DNA of 47,822 nucleotides from Piscibacillus halophilus (GTDB lineage: Bacteria > Bacillota > Bacilli > Bacillales > Alkalibacillaceae). The stretch's first letter is position 1. Each line of letters begins with the position of its first letter. The notes beneath the pieces were generated by a model that was not told the origin of the DNA, made no database searches, and saw only the letters and a list, made by a program, of their open reading frames with translations. A program made the position numbers and the translations under genes. Positions 30,933 through 39,546 of the stretch are shown here, piece after piece. The stretch spans positions 1-47,822 of the forward strand of contig NZ_FOES01000019.1 in assembly GCF_900110685.1 (NCBI RefSeq). Reading direction: 5' to 3'.

Positions 30933-33902
30933 ATGAGATCTTTTAAAAGAAGGTCGAAAAAGATAGGTTTAATTGCTCTATCTATTTTGATATTGGTTGG
31001 GATGTCTTCCCCAATACAAGCTTCACCAGAAGGTTATCAAGAGGTGGATTTACCTACAATGGATGGGAAAGTGTCACCAGACTTGTTACCTAAAGGTGCA
31101 AAAATGGATGAAAAGGTAGAAGTAATCATCCAGTTTGAGGGCGAGCCTGTCTTAAAGAAGTTTACTGAGGCAAAAAAACAAGGTAATAAATTGGGCAAAC
31201 AAGTTCAAAAGAATCATGCTAAAGATTTAAAAAGTAGTAAAGAGAAGGCAAAAGCATTAATTACTAAAAAGAATGGTAAAGTCATTGATAGTTTTGAAAA
31301 GGTTTATAATGGACTTTACGTTCAAGTCGAGAGACGTGCATTAAAGGATCTTTCAAGTTTACCAGAAGTGACAGCGATTCATTCAGTAAAACCTGTAGAA
31401 TTGCACAATGATACAAGTGTACCATTCATTGGCGCTCCTAATGTATGGGAAAAAACTGTTGACGGTTCTAATGTAACGGGGGAAGGAATTACAGTTGCAA
31501 TTATTGATACTGGTATTGATTATACTCACGCATCATTCGGAGGAGAAGGCACAGTTGAAGCCTATGAATCTAATAATCCAGCTGTTGTAGAAGAAGGAAC
31601 ATTCCCTACTGCTAAGGTTGTTGGTGGTTGGGATTTTGTGGGAACTGAATATGATGCAAGCTCAGATGACCCTGAAAAACGTATTCCTAAACCAGATGCT
31701 GACCCATTAGATGAAAATGGTCATGGCACGCATGTTGCTGCGACAGTTGCAGGTTTAGAAGTTGAGGGTAAAGTTGGACATGGTGTAGCGCCTGATGCCT
31801 TATTATATGCTTATAAAGTATTCGGAGAAGGCGGTTCAACGGGTGTCACAGCTCAAGCATTAGAGATGGCGATGGATCCAAATGGCGATGGAGATGTTTC
31901 GGATCATGTAGATGTCGTAAACATGTCTCTTGGTTCTCCTTATGGTCATCCAGAAGACCCTTCAGCACAAGCGGCTAATTTAGCGGTTGAAGCAGGAGTC
32001 ATTGTCGTAGCATCTGCTGGAAACTCTGGTGATGTCCCTTATATTACAGGTTCACCAGCTGTTGCGGATAAAGCCATTAGTGTAGCGGCATCTGTTGATG
32101 ATGGAATTGTTGTGGGCGCGCTTGATATTAATTCTCCAGAAGATATTGCTGGTCAGTATGAAGCGGTAGAAGGTGCGATTACCACTCCATTGGCTGAAAC
32201 AGGAGAAATAACAAATGATGTAGTCTATGTAGGACGAGGCTGTTTAATAGACGAGTTTTTAGATGACCCTGAAGGAAAAATTGCCATGATGGACCGTGGC
32301 GAATGTTCATTTACTGAAAAATTACAACGCGCTTTGGATGCAGGTGCTGTAGCTGGAATAGTGGCTAATAATGCAGCCGGTGATCCGATTGTTATGGGTG
32401 GAGATGATGTTAATATTCCAGGTGTCATGATTCATCAATCAACTGGTAACAACATTAAAGACGCTCTTAACGACGGAGAAACAGTAAATATTTCACTTTC
32501 AGATGATATTCAAGTAGCTAAGCCTGAGTTAGCGGATACAATTGCTGACTTTAGCTCTAAAGGTCCTGGTCGCGGTGATATCGGATTTAAACCTGAAATC
32601 TCGGCACCGGGATACAGCATTAGCTCTGCAGATGTAGGTGCAGGAGATGGCGCAACTCAAAAGAGCGGTACGTCTATGGCAGCGCCACATGTTGCAGGGG
32701 TAGCGGCACTATTAAAACAGCTTCGCCCGGACTGGAATGCAGAAGAAATTAAATCATTAATGATGAATACGTCTACTACCATTGCTGATTTAGACGGTGA
32801 GATTTATCCATTATCACGCCAAGGAGCAGGACGTGTTCAAGCAGATATCGCTGCTGATACGACGAGTGTAGCTTACCCTCAAGCAATTTCACTTGGCTAT
32901 ATGCCTGTAAGTGATGAAATTACAATCCAAAAGAATGAGAAAGTTACCATTACAAACAAAGGTGATGCGACTAAGACCTATACTGTTTCTTGGGAAGACC
33001 GTTTTGGAACACAGTCTGGAGCAGTAAACGTTGATCTTCCAAATAACTTAACGGTTAAACCTGGTAAGAGTGCTAAATTGAAAGTTGATTTTTCAATTGA
33101 CGCGAATGAGGTTGGTAATGATGGATTACAAGAATTTGATGGTTATATTGTATTAACTGAAGAAAATGGAGAATCGTTACGTGTACCATATCAAGCAGTG
33201 GTTGAAAAAATGAATCGTGTCCAAGCAAGTTCTAATAACAAGTCCATTAAATTGAAAAACAAAGGTGAAATTGATGCGATCACTGACTTTTTCGTGTATG
33301 GCGATGAAGACGCGACAGAAACTGGAAGTCACTTTGATGTTAAAGCAGTAGGTGCACGGTCTGAAAGTGGCGTAACGGAATTTGTCGTAACAAGTGAAAG
33401 TTCTTGGGAAACACCAAATATGATTGAGTATAATATCTATATTGATAATGATATGGATGGGGAAGAAGATCATATTTTATTTAATATTGACTTAGGTACG
33501 TATTCAGGTGTTGACCCAACAGGAGAGCAAGTATCGGTGCTTTATGATTTAGAGACAGAGACTATGACACCACTTTACTACATTACCCTTGGTGGCTCTT
33601 ATAATGATAACTATATGGGCTTACCAGTTTCTAATTCAATTGCAGGTATTGATGGTGAATTCCAGTATCGAGTAGAATCATTTAATAATTTAACTAGTGA
33701 TTTCGATATGAATGATTCAGGTTGGATCAAGTATGAACCATCGGTAGAGTTTGAAGAATTAAGTGTTGAAGTTCCTGCCCATAGTAAAGTGGATGTAGGT
33801 TACAATCTTGATTCAGGTAAAGAAAGAGTACTAGTCATTAGTAACTCTGAATCTCCTTACAAAATCCTTAACTTGAATAATAAAAGTAAAGGTAAAAAAT
33901 AA
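30933..33902 (+). CDS. Secreted subtilisin-like serine protease with PA domain (Vpr-like)
   Basis: 989 residues. The Sec signal peptide ends near SPIQA (30). An inhibitor I9-type propeptide spans about 60-155 (VEVIIQFEG to TAIHSV). The catalytic triad is Asp192 (IIDTGIDYTH), His264 (NGHGTHVAA) and Ser581 (SGTSMAAPHVAG). A protease-associated (PA) domain is inserted at about 425-520, with Cys437 and Cys458. The C-terminal 350 residues form beta-sandwich (Fn3-like) domains. The order matches Bacillus minor extracellular protease Vpr, which is about 800 residues; this one has a longer tail. It is acidic overall, as expected for a salt-adapted exoenzyme. GGAGGAGGTTGGTTGA precedes the ATG, and it is monocistronic. 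Confidence 0.92.
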   Translation: MRSFKRRSKKIGLIALSILILVGMSSPIQASPEGYQEVDLPTMDGKVSPDLLPKGAKMDEKVEVIIQFEGEPVLKKFTEAKKQGNKLGKQVQKNHAKDLKSSKEKAKALITKKNGKVIDSFEKVYNGLYVQVERRALKDLSSLPEVTAIHSVKPVELHNDTSVPFIGAPNVWEKTVDGSNVTGEGITVAIIDTGIDYTHASFGGEGTVEAYESNNPAVVEEGTFPTAKVVGGWDFVGTEYDASSDDPEKRIPKPDADPLDENGHGTHVAATVAGLEVEGKVGHGVAPDALLYAYKVFGEGGSTGVTAQALEMAMDPNGDGDVSDHVDVVNMSLGSPYGHPEDPSAQAANLAVEAGVIVVASAGNSGDVPYITGSPAVADKAISVAASVDDGIVVGALDINSPEDIAGQYEAVEGAITTPLAETGEITNDVVYVGRGCLIDEFLDDPEGKIAMMDRGECSFTEKLQRALDAGAVAGIVANNAAGDPIVMGGDDVNIPGVMIHQSTGNNIKDALNDGETVNISLSDDIQVAKPELADTIADFSSKGPGRGDIGFKPEISAPGYSISSADVGAGDGATQKSGTSMAAPHVAGVAALLKQLRPDWNAEEIKSLMMNTSTTIADLDGEIYPLSRQGAGRVQADIAADTTSVAYPQAISLGYMPVSDEITIQKNEKVTITNKGDATKTYTVSWEDRFGTQSGAVNVDLPNNLTVKPGKSAKLKVDFSIDANEVGNDGLQEFDGYIVLTEENGESLRVPYQAVVEKMNRVQASSNNKSIKLKNKGEIDAITDFFVYGDEDATETGSHFDVKAVGARSESGVTEFVVTSESSWETPNMIEYNIYIDNDMDGEEDHILFNIDLGTYSGVDPTGEQVSVLYDLETETMTPLYYITLGGSYNDNYMGLPVSNSIAGIDGEFQYRVESFNNLTSDFDMNDSGWIKYEPSVEFEELSVEVPAHSKVDVGYNLDSGKERVLVISNSESPYKILNLNNKSKGKK

Positions 33903-33944
33903 CATAAAAAATCAGCCGTTTAAACCACGGCTGATTTTTTATGT
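33902..33944. terminator. Bidirectional terminator, 18-bp perfect stem
   Basis: ACATAAAAAATCAGCCGT (33902-33919) and ACGGCTGATTTTTTATGT (33927-33944) are perfect inverted copies around a 7-nt loop, between the convergent protease and MerR genes. Confidence 0.9.
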
Positions 33945-33947
33945 TGC

Positions 33948-34781
33948 CTATTTTGATTTAGGTATAACTTGAACCATAATTTTAATAACGTATTGTTCCT
34001 CACTATTTTTTACAACTGTATCATAAATGAATTCTTCTAATATATAATCTCCCACCAATAAATCTAACCGATCTGCTTCAGACAAAAGCCGTTCATATGT
34101 ATGATATGAAGCTTTCTCACTCCCAACATGGTATCCAATTAGGTAGTAACCTCCCTCAGTTTTAAAATAGGGGTATCCCTCTTTAGGGTTTGGTTGCTGC
34201 ATATATAAGTAACTGTAGTTAGTGAAATCACCTTTTTGAATTTGCTCTCGTGTCGTAATACTACCAATAGGATATCCTGTATCAAGTTGCGATTCGTATA
34301 ATTCATCAATAAAATCTACTAATGCTTCAAAAAATTCATCATCTGATATATTTTCTATATTTTTACTTAAATAAAATGTTTGTTCTGGTAGCTTTTCGAG
34401 TTTGATTTGATCGAAATCAATATGTGCTGCGTTAATCATGACTTCGATTTTTGCATCAATCATTTTTTCCTTCATTTCTAACTCTCTTCGTTGTTTCGCA
34501 ACCTTTTCTTTCTGTTGATACATAATTGATAAAAATTTCTCGGGAGATTTATTTTCTACATATTGTCGTATGTCATTTAAAGACATGCCCAGATCTTTTA
34601 ATAGATCAATTACTGTAAATAGTTCTATTTGACGAATGGAATAATAACGATATCCTTTTTCATTTTTAAAAACGGGAGTTAAAAGACCGATTTGATCATA
34701 ATAAAAAAGCGTTTGTTTATTTACTTTACAAAGTTTCGCAAATTCTCCTGTAGTGAAATACTTCTGACTTGTATCATTCAT
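33948..34781 (-). CDS. MerR-family regulator with GyrI-like effector domain (BmrR/BltR type)
   Basis: 277 residues from ATG 34781, with GTGAGGCGATTAGCT upstream. The MerR winged HTH is YFTTGEFAKLCKVNKQTLFYYDQIGLL, then NEKGYRYYSIRQIELFTVI. A dimerisation coiled coil spans about 80-125 and a C-terminal GyrI/SOUL-like drug-binding domain follows (YPYFKTEGGYYLIGYHVG). BmrR/BltR proteins activate multidrug exporters when a lipophilic cation binds. It is divergent from an MFS transporter, and a MerR-type operator-promoter lies between them. Confidence 0.9.
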   Translation of the reverse strand: MNDTSQKYFTTGEFAKLCKVNKQTLFYYDQIGLLTPVFKNEKGYRYYSIRQIELFTVIDLLKDLGMSLNDIRQYVENKSPEKFLSIMYQQKEKVAKQRRELEMKEKMIDAKIEVMINAAHIDFDQIKLEKLPEQTFYLSKNIENISDDEFFEALVDFIDELYESQLDTGYPIGSITTREQIQKGDFTNYSYLYMQQPNPKEGYPYFKTEGGYYLIGYHVGSEKASYHTYERLLSEADRLDLLVGDYILEEFIYDTVVKNSEEQYVIKIMVQVIPKSK

Positions 34782-34798
34782 AGCTAATCGCCTCACTC

Positions 34799-34829
34799 TT
34801 GACTATATAGTAACTATATACCATAAGAT
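34799..34829 (+). promoter_or_regulatory. MerR-type promoter with 19-bp spacer and dyad operator
   Basis: TTGACT (34799-34804) and TAAGAT (34824-34829) are exactly 19 bp apart, the elongated spacer of MerR-activated promoters. A 17-bp palindrome TATATAGT-A-ACTATATA (34804-34820) fills the spacer. It points at the MFS gene. Confidence 0.8.
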
Positions 34830-34881
34830 AATCTTGTATTCAACGAAAAGCGAGTAGTTCTTAAGATGAAGGAGAAAATTA

Positions 34882-36090
34882 ATGATGAAACAATCAATAT
34901 TTCGTAATCGAACATATATGTTGCTGTTAGTTGCTGGAATTTTTGCAATTGTCGGCTTTAGTATGTTTTTAACAACGACTTCATGGTATATTATCAACGT
35001 TCTTAGTTCACCTGGAGTCCTGGGAATCGCTTTAATTACGGCAACGGTTCCACGTTTAATATTAATTACGTTTGGTGGAGTGCTAGCAGACAAGTACAAA
35101 AAAACAACCATTATGTTTGGTACTAACTTACTTCAGGCATTCGTTTTGCTTTGTATATATTGGTTGATTGCAAGTGACGCCATGACGTTAACTTTATTAT
35201 TTATTACGGTTGGTCTATTTGGTATGCTAGATGCCTTTTTTGGACCAGCCAGTTCATCACTTATACCAAAAGTAGTGGAAAAATCACAATTACAACAAGC
35301 CAATGCCTATTTTCAAGGTATCGATCAAATATCGTTTATCATTGGTCCAATTCTTGCCGGGCTGATCATGGAAACAAGTGGAATCGCCACAAGTTACCTG
35401 GTTGCAACGATATTGGTTCTACTATCTGCTCTAGTCGTCTTCCCACCGTTAATTAAAGAAGGACCGGTGGAACATAGTGGAAATCAAAGTACGGTAGAAG
35501 ACTTCCGTGAAGGGATCGCTTATATGAAATCCTCCAAATTTTTGCTAATAGGGATTATGGTCTTAATTACTTTAAACTTTTTTGTTTTTGGTGGATTACA
35601 AATTGCCATGCCGCTGTTAGTCGATCTCCTTGGAGGAACACCAATTAATTTAAGTTATATGGAAGTTAGTTTAGGAGTAGGAATGGTCATTGGGACACTC
35701 ATTATGAGTGTGGTTAAGGTGAAGCGTAAAGGTTTTACATCTTTAATAGGGTTATTTGCTTCATTATCATTTTTAATCATCTTTAGTTTTGCGACGAATT
35801 TAACCATCCTAACAGCTATACTATTCCTAATTGGATTTTCGGTTGCTTTTGTATTTATTCCTTTTTTTACAGCTGCCCAGGAAAATACAGAAAACCGTAT
35901 AATGGGGCGAGTGATGAGTATTATTTTCTTGGCTATGAATGGATTTGATCCTATTGCATACGCTGTTGTAAGTGCTTTAGCTTCAGCAGGAGTCAATATC
36001 CAACTCATTTTGTTTACATTTGGAGTAATAGGGATGTTGATTGCTATTTCGGTTTGGTTTAAAGGGAAAATTTTTGTTCAAACTTACTAA
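34882..36090 (+). CDS. Major facilitator superfamily (MFS) exporter
   Basis: 402 residues, twelve membrane segments. The MFS motif A loop is FGGVLADKYKKTTIM between segments 2 and 3; ARG/Pro-rich motif C is not obvious. FFGPASSSLIPKVVEKSQLQQANA and FIIGPILAGLIM are typical of the MFS_3 (enterobactin exporter EntS/macrolide-efflux-like) group. AAGGAG precedes the ATG at 34882 by 7 nt. Controlled by the divergent MerR regulator, it is most likely a drug or toxic-compound efflux pump. A terminator follows. Confidence 0.88.
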   Translation: MMKQSIFRNRTYMLLLVAGIFAIVGFSMFLTTTSWYIINVLSSPGVLGIALITATVPRLILITFGGVLADKYKKTTIMFGTNLLQAFVLLCIYWLIASDAMTLTLLFITVGLFGMLDAFFGPASSSLIPKVVEKSQLQQANAYFQGIDQISFIIGPILAGLIMETSGIATSYLVATILVLLSALVVFPPLIKEGPVEHSGNQSTVEDFREGIAYMKSSKFLLIGIMVLITLNFFVFGGLQIAMPLLVDLLGGTPINLSYMEVSLGVGMVIGTLIMSVVKVKRKGFTSLIGLFASLSFLIIFSFATNLTILTAILFLIGFSVAFVFIPFFTAAQENTENRIMGRVMSIIFLAMNGFDPIAYAVVSALASAGVNIQLILFTFGVIGMLIAISVWFKGKIFVQTY

Positions 36091-36104
36091 TGGTAAGAAT
36101 TTAG

Positions 36105-36134
36105 CAAGGTGGTCCTCAAGGCTACCTTGTTTTT
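36105..36134 (+). terminator. Terminator after the MFS gene
   Basis: CAAGGTGG (36105-36112) pairs with CTACCTTG (36122-36129), with one G-U pair, followed by T5. Confidence 0.75.
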
Positions 36135-36197
36135 CTTTGGGAAAAGGGAATCGTTCTGTTAAACTGTGGGTACGATTGAACCTGAAGGAGAGTGGAT

Positions 36198-37250
36198 ATG
36201 AAACCATTTGTCATCATAGGAGCGGGGATTCTGGGAGCTTCAACGGCTTACCATTTAGCTAAAAAAGGAGCATCAGTCCTCGTAATTGATAAAAAAGACC
36301 AAGGTGAAGCAACTCGCTCTGCGGCTGGGATTATAAGCCCTTGGTTATCTCAGAAGAAGAATGAAACTCTCTATAATATCGTAAAAAATGGGGCCAATTA
36401 TTATCCGAAGTTGATACACGAACTCGCCGATATAGGCATTACCAACACGAGTTATGCTCAAGTCGGGTCCTTACATTTACATAAAAGTGATGATAAATTA
36501 GATAAAATGATCGCTGATGTAGGGGAAAGGCGCCTAGAAGCCCCTGAGATAAACGAAATATACAAGCTGTCTGGACGTGAAGTGGAGCAATCTGTATCTA
36601 TCATGTCAGATCGTATGGGAGCTATAAAGATTAGTGGTGGTGCTCGAATAAATGGAGATTTGATGAGACAAGCCTTAATTGAAGGAGCCACCCAATATGG
36701 TGCCGAGGTGATTCAAGGTGAAGCTGAGTTTATGGATGAAAAAACGATCAAAGTTAATGGGGTTCAGGTAGAGGCAGAAAAAGTGATTGTGACAAGTGGA
36801 GCGTGGGCAGGAAAGCTTTTAAAACAAGTAGGAATCACGCTAAATGTAACTTCTCAAAAAACACAAATTTTACACTTAGAAATGCCTAATAATGACCCGT
36901 CTAAGTGGCCAGCTATTATGCTTCCGAATAATAAATATATAGTAGGTTTTGAAGAACATAAAGTGTTCGTAGGTTCAGCACATCAGGAAAATTATGATTT
37001 TGACTCAACTAGCTCAGCAAACGGAGTAATTGAAATTCTAAAATCAGCTTTCAAATTTGCTCCTGGTTTAGAAAAAGCTAAATTTATTGAGTCACGTGTT
37101 GGATTTCGTCCAATGTTGCCAGAAAAAGCTCCTTTCATTGGCACTTTACCTGGAAGCGAACGAATATTAGTGGCGAATGGTCTTGGAGCGTCAGGCATAA
37201 CGAGTGGTCCATACCTAGGTAAAGAAATTGCTAATATGATTAGTGTATAA
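36198..37250 (+). CDS. FAD-dependent amino-acid oxidase/dehydrogenase (DAO family), paralogue 1
   Basis: 350 residues from ATG 36198 (AAGGAG 7 nt upstream; a GTG at 36192 is in frame). The FAD-binding dinucleotide fold is [27 protein letters not shown] and [14 protein letters not shown] match the glycine oxidase/DadA-like substrate domain. VTSGAWAG and [20 protein letters not shown] close the FAD site. It probably deaminates a small D-amino acid, glycine or a cyclic imino acid, either with O2 or via quinones. It shares motif-by-motif similarity with the product of 42033-43130, so the two are paralogues within 6 kb. Confidence 0.85.
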   Translation: MKPFVIIGAGILGASTAYHLAKKGASVLVIDKKDQGEATRSAAGIISPWLSQKKNETLYNIVKNGANYYPKLIHELADIGITNTSYAQVGSLHLHKSDDKLDKMIADVGERRLEAPEINEIYKLSGREVEQSVSIMSDRMGAIKISGGARINGDLMRQALIEGATQYGAEVIQGEAEFMDEKTIKVNGVQVEAEKVIVTSGAWAGKLLKQVGITLNVTSQKTQILHLEMPNNDPSKWPAIMLPNNKYIVGFEEHKVFVGSAHQENYDFDSTSSANGVIEILKSAFKFAPGLEKAKFIESRVGFRPMLPEKAPFIGTLPGSERILVANGLGASGITSGPYLGKEIANMISV

Positions 37251-37272
37251 TAAAATATCCTTGGAATTTATC

Positions 37273-37335
37273 AAAAAGGAGAATCAGCCAATGTAAGATA
37301 AAATCCCAAAACATAAAAAAAATAGAAGGGATTTT
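37273..37335 (+). promoter_or_regulatory. AUG-UAA start-stop element and hairpin in the prfC leader
   Basis: AAAAAGGAG (37273-37281) is followed 9 nt later by ATG immediately followed by TAA (37291-37296), a complete initiation site for a one-codon ORF. Next, AAAATCCC (37300-37307) can pair with GGGATTTT (37328-37335), covering the GAAGGGAT ribosome site of prfC (start 37340). It may be a translational control leader. Confidence 0.4.
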
Positions 37336-37339
37336 TAAT

Positions 37340-38923
37340 ATGTCAATTAAAGAAGAAATGCAAAAGCGTCGTACATTTGCGATTATATCGCACCCAGATG
37401 CAGGGAAAACAACTTTAACTGAAACTTTATTAGTATTTGGTAACTTGATTCGTTCTGCAGGGACGGTTAAAGGTAAAAAATCTGGAAAATTCGCGACATC
37501 CGATTGGATGGAGATTGAGAAACAGCGTGGAATCTCTGTCACATCGAGTGTGATGAACTTTCCGTATAAAGATTTACAAATCAACATACTAGATACACCT
37601 GGACACGAAGATTTTAGTGAGGATACGTATCGAACTTTAACTGCAGTTGACAGTGTTGTGATGATTATTGACGCAACCAAAGGGATCGAAGCACAAACGA
37701 AAAAGTTATTTAAAGTGTGCCGTATGCGAGGCATTCCAATTTTTACATTTATAAATAAATTGGACCGTGAAGGGCGAGAACCATTTGACTTGTTAGAAGA
37801 AATTGAAGAAGTGTTAGATATTGAAACTTATCCTATGAACTGGCCAGTTGGAATGGGGAAAAGATTTTTAGGAATCTTTGACCGGCAAGGAAAACAATTT
37901 GTTCAGTATCAAGGGAATGAAGATGAAACGTTTATTCCTTACGAGGACCTTGAAAAACCTGAATTTGACGAGTTGAAATCATCGGATGAATATCAAACGG
38001 CAGAAGAAGAAGTTGCCTTATTAGATGAGGCGGGAGACCAGTTCTCTATCGAATCAGTGTTAAAAGGTGAACAGACTCCTGTATTTTTCGGAAGTGCATT
38101 AGCTCCATTTGGGGTTAAAACGTTCTTTGATACGTTCGTTTCAATGGCGCCTCCACCTGCACCAAGAAAAACAACAGATGGAGTCGTTCAACCTGATAAT
38201 CCTGATTTTTCAGGATTTATTTTTAAAATACAAGCCAATATGAATCCGCAACACCGTGATCGTGTAGCTTTCTTAAGGGTTTGTTCTGGAAAATTTGAAC
38301 GTGGCTTGAGTGTGAAATTAGCGAGAACAGGGAAAACCATAAACCTGTCTCAATCCCAACAGTTCGTTGCTTCATCAAGAGATAACATCGAAGAGGCTTA
38401 CGCAGGCGATATTATAGGGATCTATGACCCGAATATTTATCGAATTGGAGATACTTTACTTGAAGCAAAGGATCAGTTTGAATATGATGAATTGCCTCAG
38501 TTCCCACCTGAAATTTATAAACGAGTTACAGCCAAAAACGTCATGAAATCCAAACAGTTTAAAAAGGGAATTGAACAGCTTGTACAAGAAGGCGCCATCC
38601 AATTATTTAACAAAAACAAAGGCGAGTCCTATATCATTGGAGCCGTCGGTGAACTCCAATTTGATGTGTTTAAATATCGAATGAAAAATGAATACAACTC
38701 TGAAGTTATTCTAGAAACTCTCGGTGAACGAGTTCCGAGATGGCTTCCTGATGATAAAATTAATAAAAGCTTATTCGATGAGCGGAATATGCTAGTTCAA
38801 GATCGCGAAGGAAATTACGTCGTTTTATTTAAGAATGATTTTGCATTAAACTGGTTCAAAGACCAACACCCTGAAGTAGAACTCATCGATTTGTATGAAG
38901 TTAACCAATATGATCAATCCTAA
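37340..38923 (+). CDS. prfC: Peptide chain release factor 3
   Basis: 527 residues, the normal length of RF3, a translational GTPase that recycles RF1/RF2 after peptide release. G1 is [12 protein letters not shown], the switch region [12 protein letters not shown]3 [14 protein letters not shown]4 [10 protein letters not shown]; the RF3-specific C-terminal domains include [14 protein letters not shown] and GERVPRWLP. It is cytosolic. The ribosome site (GAAGGGAT) is weak and may be hidden in a leader hairpin preceded by a start-stop codon pair. A terminator follows. Among Bacillaceae prfC is patchily present, so the gene itself is not unusual. Confidence 0.96.
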   Translation: MSIKEEMQKRRTFAIISHPDAGKTTLTETLLVFGNLIRSAGTVKGKKSGKFATSDWMEIEKQRGISVTSSVMNFPYKDLQINILDTPGHEDFSEDTYRTLTAVDSVVMIIDATKGIEAQTKKLFKVCRMRGIPIFTFINKLDREGREPFDLLEEIEEVLDIETYPMNWPVGMGKRFLGIFDRQGKQFVQYQGNEDETFIPYEDLEKPEFDELKSSDEYQTAEEEVALLDEAGDQFSIESVLKGEQTPVFFGSALAPFGVKTFFDTFVSMAPPPAPRKTTDGVVQPDNPDFSGFIFKIQANMNPQHRDRVAFLRVCSGKFERGLSVKLARTGKTINLSQSQQFVASSRDNIEEAYAGDIIGIYDPNIYRIGDTLLEAKDQFEYDELPQFPPEIYKRVTAKNVMKSKQFKKGIEQLVQEGAIQLFNKNKGESYIIGAVGELQFDVFKYRMKNEYNSEVILETLGERVPRWLPDDKINKSLFDERNMLVQDREGNYVVLFKNDFALNWFKDQHPEVELIDLYEVNQYDQS

Positions 38924-38956
38924 AAAAAAGCTGTATCCAACAGGATGCAGCTTTTT
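38922..38956 (+). terminator. Terminator after prfC
   Basis: AAAAGCTGTATCC pairs with GGATGCAGCTTTTT (one G-U pair) across the loop AACA, starting at the stop codon. Confidence 0.85.
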
Positions 38957-38973
38957 CATAATTTTAAAAATGG

Positions 38974-39225
38974 AAACGTGCCGATAGAAATCAGAAACGT
39001 GCCGATAGAAATTGGAAACATGCCGATAGAAATCGGAAACACGCCGATAGAAATCGGAAACACGCCGATAGAAACCAGAAACGTGCCGATAGAAACCAGA
39101 AACGTGCCGATAGAAATCAGAAACGTGCCGATAGAAATCAGAAACGTGCCGATAGGATCCGGAAACACGCCGATAGAAACCCAAAACATACCTATATAAT
39201 AGAAAAACATGCCGATTGAATTCTG
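38974..39225. repeat. 21-bp tandem repeat array, 10 good copies plus degenerate tail
   Basis: Contiguous units of AAACGTGCCGATAGAAATCAG-type sequence run from 38974 to 39183. Ten copies keep GCCGATAG, with variation at CGTG/CATG/CACG and at the last four bases. Two degraded units follow to 39225, and scattered remnants (CCTATAGAAAT-like) reach about 39350. The period is a multiple of 3, so reading frames stay open on both strands (NVPIEIR-like forward, HVSDFYR-like reverse), but no ribosome site supports a gene. There are no spacers, so this is not CRISPR. From 39350 to 39546 I see only the AT-rich upstream region of the AbgT gene. Confidence 0.9.
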
Positions 39226-39546
39226 ATAGAAACACCCATAGCCATAAGTTTTACACTTATTGAAACTGGAAAAGGACCCATAGAATTTGGAAATGCACCT
39301 ATAGAAATCCAAAATACCCTATAGACTACTGATAACCTCCTATAGAATAAGGGGGGTGAAATACCTTATATAATCGCAATATCTAATATTAGTGACAATG
39401 TTGTGAATTTTTTTTCTAGTAAGAGTTTTGGAAAGGGTGTTTAATTTTAAGCGAATACCCCTTATAATGTTTCACGTCACTAAATTAATTGAAAACAAAC
39501 TTTTCAGAAAAATTGAAATCGGGAGAATGAAAGGAGATTATACATC

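Noticed and set aside
35655-36008. 117-codon reverse-strand frame inside the MFS gene
   Set aside because: Its composition mirrors the complementary hydrophobic codons; there is no ribosome site and it overlaps a clear gene.
37240-37734. 164-codon reverse-strand frame covering the prfC start
   Set aside because: It is antisense to the conserved GTPase domain of prfC and its leader; no homologous pattern is visible.
38974-39225. Possible CRISPR array
   Set aside because: The 21-bp units are contiguous with no unique spacers, and no cas genes are present.
38945-39312. Open frames of heptad peptides (NVPIEIR forward, HVSDFYR or FLISIGT reverse) across the 21-bp repeats
   Set aside because: They arise because the period is a multiple of three; no ribosome site or plausible protein, and frames are open on both strands at once.
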